Below, one piece after another: positions 1-5,483 of a DNA stretch of 12,390 nt. The position numbers were made by a program, and so were the translations under genes. Under the pieces are notes generated by a model that saw only the letters and a program-made list of their open reading frames with translations, had not been told where the DNA came from and made no database searches. Every line of letters starts with the position of its first letter. Within the stretch, counting starts at the first letter, position 1. Source of the stretch: Candidatus Latescibacterota bacterium (GTDB lineage: Bacteria > Latescibacterota > UBA2968 > UBA8231); assembly GCA_022827165.1 (NCBI GenBank), contig JAJDTN010000137.1, positions 1-12,390 on the forward strand, given 5' to 3'.

Positions 1-894
1 GATCAGCTCCGTCGCCTGCAGGGCCTTGCGGCTGGACAGCTCCGGCTCGTCGCCGCTGTGGAGGCAGTCCACCAGGTCGCGGACGCTGGCGATCGTGTGC
101 CGGGGTGCCGGCACCCCCGAGGTGTGCTCCACCTCCTCCCAGCCGCCGCCTCGCTGCATCCGCAGGCCACCGCCGCCGCCCTGCACCTCGATCACCCCCT
201 CGTCGCCGATCAGGCGGTTGGCCGGTCCGGCGTGGCCCGCGTCGCCGGTGGTCAGCAGGCCCTCCACGTCGTTCTCGAAGCGGACCCACGACAGGCCGCT
301 CGTGTCCAGCCGCACGCCGAAGATCTCGCGGTGCTCGGAGACGTCGATCTGGCCCATGACCCAGCGCGCCGGGGTCTCGTCGTTGTAGAAGAACATCATG
401 TCGAACCAGTGGGTGCCCCAGTCGAAGAGGTTGGCGCAGACGCCCTCGAAGCGGCGCAGGGGTCCGATGGCGCCGTCGCGGAGCAGGTCCCGCGCCGTGG
501 CGAAGCCGTCGCCGAAGCGGCGCTGGTGGCAGAAGGTGAGCAGCACCCCGCGCTCCTCGCAGGCCGCGTGCAGGGCCCGGGCGTCTCCCCACGTGGGGGC
601 CATCGGCTTCTCGGCGTGGATCGCCCGGGCCCCGGCGGCGGCGGCCGCCTCGATCATCGGGCGGTGCAGGTGGGGCCAGGTGCAGACGCTGACCAGGTCG
701 AGGCGCTCCCGGGCCAGCATCTCCTCGTAGTCGGCCCAGGTCCGCTCCACCCCGAAACGTTCGGCGAGGGCGGTCCGGGCCTCCTCGGAGGGGTCGGCGC
801 AGGCGGCGATCTCGACGCGCTCGTCCTCCGCGTAGCCCTCGGCGTGGGCATGGCCGCGGCCCCCGCATCCGATGATGCCGGCTCGCAATGTCAT
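1..894 (-). CDS. Gfo/Idh/MocA family oxidoreductase (3' end cut by window edge)
   Basis: NAD(P)-dependent sugar or cyclitol dehydrogenase of the Gfo/Idh/MocA family. The first 298 codons are present and the C-terminus lies beyond the left edge. The N-terminal Rossmann fold shows GxGxxG at residues 9-14 (GCGGRG). The family EKP motif is at 95-97, with Lys96 the expected catalytic lysine. The C-terminal domain carries a DWGTHWFD segment (158-165) matching the family GxHxxD active-site stretch (His162, Asp165). No signal peptide is seen, so it is probably cytoplasmic. The ATG at 892-894 overlaps the sulfatase stop as ATGA, with a purine-rich AGGAGGAGAGG tract just upstream, so it is probably translationally coupled to the sulfatase. 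Family-level assignment is firm. The substrate is unknown; a desulfated sugar is plausible from context. Confidence 0.93.
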   Translation of the reverse strand, partial: MTLRAGIIGCGGRGHAHAEGYAEDERVEIAACADPSEEARTALAERFGVERTWADYEEMLARERLDLVSVCTWPHLHRPMIEAAAAAGARAIHAEKPMAPTWGDARALHAACEERGVLLTFCHQRRFGDGFATARDLLRDGAIGPLRRFEGVCANLFDWGTHWFDMMFFYNDETPARWVMGQIDVSEHREIFGVRLDTSGLSWVRFENDVEGLLTTGDAGHAGPANRLIGDEGVIEVQGGGGGLRMQRGGGWEEVEHTSGVPAPRHTIASVRDLVDCLHSGDEPELSSRKALQATELI

Positions 895-2294
895 CCTCTC
901 CTCCTCTCCGGGATCTTCGCGGCCACCGACTCCCGCCAGGCCGCCAGCTTCTCGTGCAGGTCGCGCGCCACGTCCGGGTTTCCCGCGGCCAGGTTGCGGT
1001 CCTCGGACAGGTCGTCCGCCAGGTTGTAGAGCTCCCGCCGTCCGTCCTCGAAGAACTCGATCAGCTTCCAGTCCCCGCGCCGCACCGAGGAGCCCGGGGT
1101 GCCCCCCTGGTTCCCGTAGTGCGGGTAGTGCCAGAAGATCGCCTCCCGTTCGAGGGCGCCAGCGCCTTCGAGGAGCGGCAGGAAGCTGACGCCGTCCACG
1201 TGCTGCTCCGGGATCGGCGGCAGGCCGGCGGCGTCGAGCACCGTCGGGTAGAAGTCGGGGGAGGTCACCGGCACCCGGCAGCGGCTGCCGGCGGCGAGCC
1301 GCCCCGGCCAGCGCACGATCAGGGGCTCGCGGGTGCCGCCCTCGTACATCCAGCCCTTGCCCTCGGCCAGGGGGGCGTTGCAGGTCGGCGAGCCCTCCGA
1401 CGTGGCCAGCCCGCCGTTGTCGGAGGTGAAGATGACCAGCGTGTCTCCGGCCTTGCCCGTCTCGTCGAGGGCGTCGAGCACGCGGCCGATGTTCTCGTCG
1501 AGGGCGTCGATCATGGCGGCGTACACCGCGTCGGAGTGCAGCAGCCGGCGGCGTACGCGCTGGTTCCGCTTGTGCTCGCAGGGGAAGGGCTCGCCCTCGG
1601 CGAAGCTCTCGAAGCGGTCGAGACCGAGGCCCTTCGCCTTGTCCTCGTAGCGCGCCACCGTCCCGGCCTTGGCCTGGATCGGCGTGTGCACGCTGTAGTA
1701 CCACAGGTTGAGGAAGAAGGGCCGGTCGCCGGCGTGGCGGATCAGGTCGACGGCGCGGTCGGTGAGGTAGTCGGTCAGGTAGGTGCCCTCGGGCACGTCG
1801 ACATCGGAGAGAGGTTCGATCGTCCACGGGCTGAAGTAGCCGCCGGCGCCGGGCGAGCCCCTGTGGCCGCCGCCGACGTTGACCTCGAAGCCGTGATCCT
1901 CCGGCAGGTGCCCGGGCCCGCCCAGGTGCCACTTGCCCACGTGCCAGGTGGCGTAGCCGGCGTCAGACAGGGCGGCGGCCAGGGAGTGCTCGGAGGCGGG
2001 CAGGTCCTTCAGGTAGGGGACGTCGACCACGGCGCCCCGGGCCGGGTGCACCAGCCCCTGCCAGTCGATCCAGTCGGTGACGCCCACGGTGGCCGGGTAC
2101 TTGCCCGTGAGCAGGCTCGCCCGCGTCGGCGAGCAGACCGGCGCGGCGGCGTAGGCGTCGGTGAAGCGCATCCCCTCGCCGCACAGGCGGTCGAGGTTGG
2201 GCGTCTCGTAGAACTCGCTGCCGCAGCAGGCCAGGTCGGTCCAGCCGAGGTCGTCGATCAGGATGAGGAGGATGTTCGGCCGGGTGGGGGTCAG
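891..2294 (-). CDS. Type I formylglycine-dependent sulfatase (CTG start)
   Basis: Sulfate-ester hydrolase of the arylsulfatase / N-acetylgalactosamine-6-sulfatase type, 467 aa. The signature C-S-P-T-R-A-S-L-L-T-G begins at Cys54, the residue matured to formylglycine, with Arg58 next to it. Other active-site features are Asp14-Asp15 (ILIDDLGW), HVGKWHLG at 118-125, His203 (SVHTP), Asp292-Asn293 (TSDNGG) and Lys313. The reading frame continues far upstream, but that part is an overlap with the preceding gene. No ATG, GTG or TTG lies near the conserved N-terminus (TPTRPNILLILIDD). A CTG at 2292-2294 has GGAGG 7 nt upstream (2302-2306) and overlaps the previous stop as CTGA, so it is taken as the start. 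No signal peptide is seen, which is unusual because many sulfatases are exported; it probably acts in the cytoplasm. It would need a formylglycine-generating or anaerobic maturation enzyme, not encoded here. Substrate unknown. Confidence 0.93.
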   Translation of the reverse strand: MTPTRPNILLILIDDLGWTDLACCGSEFYETPNLDRLCGEGMRFTDAYAAAPVCSPTRASLLTGKYPATVGVTDWIDWQGLVHPARGAVVDVPYLKDLPASEHSLAAALSDAGYATWHVGKWHLGGPGHLPEDHGFEVNVGGGHRGSPGAGGYFSPWTIEPLSDVDVPEGTYLTDYLTDRAVDLIRHAGDRPFFLNLWYYSVHTPIQAKAGTVARYEDKAKGLGLDRFESFAEGEPFPCEHKRNQRVRRRLLHSDAVYAAMIDALDENIGRVLDALDETGKAGDTLVIFTSDNGGLATSEGSPTCNAPLAEGKGWMYEGGTREPLIVRWPGRLAAGSRCRVPVTSPDFYPTVLDAAGLPPIPEQHVDGVSFLPLLEGAGALEREAIFWHYPHYGNQGGTPGSSVRRGDWKLIEFFEDGRRELYNLADDLSEDRNLAAGNPDVARDLHEKLAAWRESVAAKIPERRRG

Positions 2295-2536
2295 GGCTCG
2301 TCCTCCGGCGGCGGGGCGGCGTCGGGCGCGGTCTCGAGGAAGGGCCGCAAGTCCCCGGGCACGGCATCGCCCGAGCGCCGCCGGAGGAACTCCGCGGCGG
2401 TCTCGACGGCGCCGATCTTCTGGGCCACGGCCGACGCGATCCACTGGTTGAGGGAGACCCCGTCCTCCCTGGCGAGCCGCTGCGCCGCGGCCTTCACCGA
2501 GGCGGGCAGCCTGAGGGGGTATGCGGACTCGCTCAT
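2291..2536 (-). CDS. HicB/Arc-type ribbon-helix-helix protein
   Basis: Small 81-aa DNA-binding protein. Residues about 6-10 (YPLRL) form the expected beta-strand of a ribbon-helix-helix fold. A helix (PASVKAAAQRLAREDG) follows, then the SLNQWIASAVAQKIG second helix typical of HicB-family antitoxin-like proteins. The C-terminal 25 residues are Pro/Glu/Asp-rich. The ATG at 2534-2536 is preferred over upstream in-frame TTG codons because the conserved strand begins right after it; AGGA lies about 8 nt upstream. No HicA-like toxin is adjacent. Instead the stop overlaps the sulfatase start (CTGA), so this is probably an orphan repressor of its own operon rather than half of a toxin-antitoxin pair. 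RHH proteins usually bind short tandem repeats near their own promoter, and such repeats are present at 2539-2571. Confidence 0.85.
   Translation of the reverse strand: MSESAYPLRLPASVKAAAQRLAREDGVSLNQWIASAVAQKIGAVETAAEFLRRRSGDAVPGDLRPFLETAPDAAPPPEDEP
2292..2306 (-). promoter_or_regulatory. Shine-Dalgarno and CTG start of the sulfatase, overlapping the RHH stop
   Basis: Read on the minus strand, GGAGG (2306-2302), a 7-nt spacer, then CTG (2294-2292), whose last two bases belong to the TGA stop (2293-2291) of the RHH gene. The geometry is exactly that of an ATGA or GTGA coupling site, but the initiator would be CTG. This site decides the sulfatase start. Confidence 0.6.
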
Positions 2537-2538
2537 CC

Positions 2539-2571
2539 TGATTCCTGCCGGATCCCTGCCGCAACCTGGCC
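2539..2571. repeat. Tandem 11-bp direct repeats at the RHH gene start (candidate operator)
   Basis: On the plus strand TGATTCCTGCC (2539-2549) is followed directly by GGATCCCTGCC (2550-2560), a 9/11 match. A third, weaker unit GCAACCTGGCC (2561-2571) matches the second at 7/11. The array begins 2 bp upstream of the RHH start codon and covers its ribosome-binding site. Helically phased direct repeats beside an RHH gene are a common autoregulatory operator layout in the Arc/CopG/HicB families. Operator function here is inference. Confidence 0.4.
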
Positions 2572-2768
2572 GGGTGTGTTGGGTTCGACGAAGCTGGTCC
2601 CGGCGCGAATGCCTGGCCCTATGGGTGACGACAAGGCCGTTGACCGCGGCTTCCAGCGCTATCTCGTCCCCGGGGTCCCGCAACTATGCCGCGCGCAACC
2701 GGTTTCCCTAACCTCAGACGCAGGGCACCACGGCCGCAACAAGGGCACCGATCCCGAGGAGACCCCAG
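2572..2768. other. Divergent intergenic region between the RHH operon and the BNR gene
   Basis: About 200 bp separate the oppositely directed RHH operon and the BNR gene, so promoters for both should lie here. I see no strong sigma-70 match. A TTGACC hexamer at 2640-2645 faces the BNR gene, but no good -10 lies 16-18 nt downstream. GAGGAG just upstream of the ATG at 2769 is a good ribosome-binding site for the BNR gene. Confidence 0.4.
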
Positions 2769-3908
2769 ATGAACCCGACCACCGACCTGCCGATCCGGGT
2801 GGAGCACCCGCGCCGCTTGGGCACCTGGACGATCGAGGCCGAGCGCCTCGACCTCGGGGAGGGGTACAAGCCGAGCTTGGCGCTGATGCCCGGGGGCGAA
2901 CTGGTCCTCGTCTCTCTGGACGACAAGGGGGACGCCGAATCCGGCACCTGGACCGAGACCATGCCCCTGCGGCGCTCCGTCGACGGCGGCCGCACCTGGA
3001 CGGAGCCCGAGGTGGCCGATGACGTCATCGGCCGCGAGCAGTGGCTGACCTGCACGAGCGCCGGCGTTCTGTTCTCCAGCAGCCACATCCTGGAGAGGGA
3101 CGCCCGCAACGAGGACGGCAGCATCCACAGCTACCTGCACCGCTCCACCGACGGCGGCCGCACCTGGGAGCGGACGAAGCTCCTGCTGACGGGCGAGGCC
3201 CGCCGCGGCGAGCCGGAGGAGAAGTGGACGCACACCAGCCGCAACGTCGTCGAGCGGCCCGACGGGACCCTGCTCTACGGGGTGAGCCTGGGCGACTCGG
3301 CCCTGGCCTGGATGTGGCGCTCCACGGACCAAGGCGTCACCTGGGACCAGACCCGGCGGGTGGCGATCCCCGACTACGGCGAGCGGCCCTACGACAACTA
3401 CGACGGCTTCTTCGGCGAGGACTTCAACTACCTGACCCGCGGGGGCGACCTCATCCACTGGATCCGCTGCGGGCCCCCGAGCCCGATGTTCCCCATGGAG
3501 GACGGACGCGCGGTCCCCGCGGGCGACGACGGCATCGACCGGACTCTTGTGTGCCGCTCCGCCGACGGCGGCCTCACCTGGTCGAGCCTGAGCGACTTCG
3601 GGGACTACGGCATGCACTACATGCGGGCCCTGCGGCTGGCCGACGGGCGGGTGCTACTGACCTATACCCAGCGGTCCACCTTCCAGCCCCTGGGCCTGCG
3701 GGCCCTGGTCAGCCACGACGACGGCGAAACGTGGGACTTCTCGGCCTACCGGATCGTCATCGAGGGGCGCTCGCCCTGGGGCCTGGCCCAGGGAGGCGGG
3801 TTCGGCAACACGGTGGAGCTCGAGGACGGCGAGCTGCTGACCTGCTATTCGTACCGCGAGGCGCCGGAGCGCACGCGCCTGGAACTGGTACGCTGGCGCC
3901 TGCCGTGA
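2769..3908 (+). CDS. BNR/Asp-box repeat protein, sialidase-fold (exo-alpha-sialidase-like)
   Basis: A 379-aa predicted six-bladed beta-propeller of the sialidase superfamily. Five Asp-box motifs (S-x-D-x-G-x-x-W) are visible: SVDGGRTW at 70-77, STDGGRTW at 126-133, STDQGVTW at 185-192, SADGGLTW at 264-271 and SHDDGETW at 315-322. The N-terminal propeller entry, where true sialidases carry an Arg-Ile-Pro-like motif, reads GYKPSLAL, with Lys34 where the first Arg of the substrate-binding triad is expected. No signal peptide or membrane segment is seen, so a cytoplasmic location is likely. The start is set by GAGGAG about 8 nt upstream of the ATG. It is the only plus-strand gene and diverges from the RHH-sulfatase operon. 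The fold is confident. Sialidase activity is doubtful; a glycosidase or carbohydrate-binding role on another sugar is possible. A 57-bp near-copy of its 3' end lies at 4352-4408. Confidence 0.92.
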   Translation: MNPTTDLPIRVEHPRRLGTWTIEAERLDLGEGYKPSLALMPGGELVLVSLDDKGDAESGTWTETMPLRRSVDGGRTWTEPEVADDVIGREQWLTCTSAGVLFSSSHILERDARNEDGSIHSYLHRSTDGGRTWERTKLLLTGEARRGEPEEKWTHTSRNVVERPDGTLLYGVSLGDSALAWMWRSTDQGVTWDQTRRVAIPDYGERPYDNYDGFFGEDFNYLTRGGDLIHWIRCGPPSPMFPMEDGRAVPAGDDGIDRTLVCRSADGGLTWSSLSDFGDYGMHYMRALRLADGRVLLTYTQRSTFQPLGLRALVSHDDGETWDFSAYRIVIEGRSPWGLAQGGGFGNTVELEDGELLTCYSYREAPERTRLELVRWRLP

Positions 3909-3932
3909 GCGGCGGGTCCATCCCAGACGGGT

Positions 3933-3959
3933 GGGCTCAGCGGGACTTCGGCTGAGCCC
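3933..3959. terminator. Hairpin between the convergent BNR and coiled-coil genes
   Basis: A perfect 9-bp stem, GGGCTCAGC (3933-3941) and GCTGAGCCC (3951-3959), with a 9-nt loop. It lies 24 nt after the BNR stop and 31 nt beyond the end of the opposing small gene. No T-tract follows on either strand, so it is a terminator-like hairpin rather than a canonical intrinsic terminator. Its place between convergent genes supports a bidirectional role. Confidence 0.55.
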
Positions 3960-3990
3960 CGCAGGCCGCCGGCTCGGCGCCCGGCGACCC

Positions 3991-4197
3991 CTACTCCTGT
4001 TCGGCCATCTCTTCGACCACCCTCTCGCGCCAACTGTCCGTGTCTCCGGCCAGGGCCTGACCCGCCAGAGTCAGCCGCTCGTCGAGGGTGGCGAACTTTC
4101 TCTCCACGATCGTCGTCAGAGACCGGATCTCCGTCCTCAGATTGCGCTCAAGTTGTTGAAGGTCGGCCTTCGTGGCTGGCTGTTGATCTGCGCGCAT
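3991..4197 (-). CDS. Small coiled-coil protein of unknown function
   Basis: A 68-aa hydrophilic protein, not recognised beyond its structure. Residues about 9-45 form a long charged helix with hydrophobic residues at heptad-like spacing (Leu13, Leu16, Leu20, Ile24, Leu27, Val31, Phe35, Leu38, Leu42), so a coiled coil and oligomerisation are expected. The tail is acidic (EEMAEQE). There is no signal peptide or membrane segment. The ATG at 4195-4197 has GGAGGG about 8 nt upstream, which supports a real gene despite its size. Its G+C content looks lower than that of the flanking enzyme genes. It lies alone on the minus strand, with a hairpin upstream (4238-4273) and the BNR gene converging from the other side. 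It could be a structural or regulatory partner of an unknown protein; no function is claimed. Confidence 0.7.
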   Translation of the reverse strand: MRADQQPATKADLQQLERNLRTEIRSLTTIVERKFATLDERLTLAGQALAGDTDSWRERVVEEMAEQE

Positions 4198-4237
4198 GGG
4201 CGGTTCCCTCCAAGGTCAGGGGTGTGAGCAGAAGAGC

Positions 4238-4273
4238 GGCGATGCTCACCTTGAATCGAAGGTGAGCATCGCC
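4238..4273. repeat. Perfect 15-bp inverted repeat with 6-nt loop
   Basis: GGCGATGCTCACCTT (4238-4252) pairs exactly with AAGGTGAGCATCGCC (4259-4273) around GAATCG. It sits 41 bp upstream of the 68-aa gene and about 150 bp after the membrane-protein gene stop. There is no clear T-tract: on the plus strand it is followed by a C-run and on the minus strand by CGCTCTTCTGCTC. It could terminate the long minus-strand operon, act as an attenuator in the leader of the small gene, or be a dimeric repressor site. Confidence 0.7.
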
Positions 4274-4351
4274 CCCCCAAGCGTCAAGGCTTCTCCAAGC
4301 GGTTCCCGCGCAAGCGTTTTCTAGCTCGCCATGCACCGCTGCTCCCGCCTC

Positions 4352-4408
4352 GGCGCCGGAGCAGACGCGCCTGGAGCTGGTGCGCTGGCGCCTGCCGTGA
4401 TCGGCGGG
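4352..4408 (+). pseudogene. 3'-end remnant of a second BNR-protein gene
   Basis: This 57-bp stretch matches 3860-3916, the end of the BNR gene and the first bases after its stop, at 52/57 positions. In frame it encodes a 15-residue peptide, APEQTRLELVRWRLP, then TGA. The intact gene encodes APERTRLELVRWRLP. The coding differences are two silent third-position changes (GAA/GAG, GTA/GTG) and one codon change (CGC to CAG, Arg to Gln); the last mismatch is just after the stop. That pattern suggests divergence while still coding, so this is probably the surviving tail of a paralogous gene rather than a fresh duplication. Similarity stops abruptly upstream of 4352, and no Asp-box is found there. 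Confidence 0.65.
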
Positions 4409-4419
4409 GCTCGCGCGAT

Positions 4420-4605
4420 TCAATCTCCCCCTCCCTGCCCGTTCTGGATTCGGCCCTTTGCTCCTTCCCACTCCAGAACCCGTTGAATCGCCTCCACACT
4501 CCGACGAGCTCGGCGAAGCTCCCGCCACAGCGATACGGCCCAGGCTGTCGATAGCAGGAACCATAGAGTCCCTATCAGAAAAGTAGCGCCCTCAAAGAGG
4601 CCCAT
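4420..4605 (-). CDS. Small single-pass membrane protein
   Basis: A 61-aa protein. Residues about 5-26 form one hydrophobic helix (FEGATFLIGTLWFLLSTAWA region). An Arg-rich stretch follows (WRELRRARRS, 27-36), then an amphipathic helix and a polar Gly-rich tail. By the positive-inside rule the C-terminus is cytoplasmic. The start is well supported: AAGGAGGAGAT precedes the ATG at 4603-4605. It begins 26 nt after the carbon-nitrogen hydrolase stop, so it is probably the last gene of that operon. I do not recognise the family. Its role could be membrane anchoring or regulation of the operon's enzymes, but nothing in the sequence proves that. Confidence 0.75.
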   Translation of the reverse strand: MGLFEGATFLIGTLWFLLSTAWAVSLWRELRRARRSVEAIQRVLEWEGAKGRIQNGQGGGD

Positions 4606-4631
4606 ATCTCCTCCTTCAATCAGCTTGAGAG

Positions 4632-5483
4632 TCAGCCGTCTTCGGCATACTCCTCCCGCTTCACCGTGTCCGCGAACAGCGGCCCCGCGCTGTCCTCCAG
4701 GGCCCCCGCCGCCGCCCCCTGCTCGCCCAGGCGGAACATGGCCCGCGTCGCCTGGCTGACGTCGATGTCGGCCACCAGGACCTCCTCGCGCTTCAGCTCC
4801 GTCCGGGCGTGGATGCGGCCATCGGGAGCCACGATCAGGCTGCGGCTGTTCTGGTGGGGCAGGCAGGCGTTGCACGAGGCGAACCAGACCGTGTTCTCGG
4901 CGGCGCGGGTGACGATCATGGCGTGGTGCAGGGGGATCTTCCAGTCGTTGGGGCGGGTGGTGTTGTTCTGCGGGTGGAAGACGATCCGGGCGCCGCGGCG
5001 CACGCACTCGGCGGTGGTGCCGGCGAAGCGCAGCCCCTCGAAGCAGATCACCACGCCCACGGTGACGCCGAAGAGGGAGAAGGTGTGGGCGCCGGTCCCC
5101 GGCTCGTAGGCGAGCGCGTCCAGCGGCGTGAGCATGGTCTTGTGGTGGGCGCCCAGGAAGACGCCGTCCTCGTCGATGACCAGGGCCGAGTTGTAGGGCC
5201 GGCCGCCTGCCGACGGCACCTCGGTGCCGAGGATGCAGGCCATGCCGAAGCGGGCGCAGCGGTGGGCCACCTCGGCGTGGAGGTCCTCGAGCCAGGCGAG
5301 GGGCGTCGGCTCGGCCGGCTCGGCGATGTCCACCCGGTAGCCGAAGGTCTGGGCCTCGGGGAAGCAGAGGATGCGCGCGTCCTGCTGCCCGGCGCGATCG
5401 ATCGCCTCCACGATGGCGCGGTGGTTGTCCTGCCGGTCCGCGGTCTGGCGCGTCTGGGCGAGGGCGATGCGCAGCTGAGTCAT
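4632..5483 (-). CDS. Carbon-nitrogen hydrolase (nitrilase superfamily)
   Basis: A 283-aa amidase-type hydrolase cleaving a non-peptide C-N bond. The Glu-Lys-Cys catalytic triad is visible: Glu43 in CFPEAQTFGY, Lys115 in HHKTML and Cys147 in VICFEG. Length and the order of blocks fit the stand-alone cytoplasmic members of the superfamily. No signal peptide or fused domain is seen. The ATG at 5481-5483 overlaps the kinase stop as ATGA and has GGAGG 7 nt upstream. Family-level assignment is firm, but the substrate (an omega-amide, carbamoyl amide or similar) cannot be named. Co-translation with a sugar kinase and a 2-oxoacid dehydrogenase core suggests it removes an amide from the same substrate or a pathway intermediate. 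That is inference. Confidence 0.93.
   Translation of the reverse strand: MTQLRIALAQTRQTADRQDNHRAIVEAIDRAGQQDARILCFPEAQTFGYRVDIAEPAEPTPLAWLEDLHAEVAHRCARFGMACILGTEVPSAGGRPYNSALVIDEDGVFLGAHHKTMLTPLDALAYEPGTGAHTFSLFGVTVGVVICFEGLRFAGTTAECVRRGARIVFHPQNNTTRPNDWKIPLHHAMIVTRAAENTVWFASCNACLPHQNSRSLIVAPDGRIHARTELKREEVLVADIDVSQATRAMFRLGEQGAAAGALEDSAGPLFADTVKREEYAEDG

Noticed and set aside
2291..2536. HicAB-type toxin-antitoxin system
   Set aside because: Only the RHH partner is present. Neither neighbour resembles a HicA double-stranded-RNA-binding toxin.
2640..2668. TTGACC as a -35 element for the BNR gene
   Set aside because: No acceptable -10 lies at 16-18 nt; the nearest AT-rich hexamers are at the wrong spacing.
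888..2711. Long plus-strand open frame opposite the sulfatase
   Set aside because: It is antisense to a gene with full catalytic motifs, and its low-complexity Val/Gly/Ala/Arg/Glu-rich composition is what high GC content produces.
3931..4227. Plus-strand open frame over the coiled-coil gene
   Set aside because: The minus-strand frame has a better ribosome-binding site and a regular heptad pattern; the plus-strand product shows no structure.
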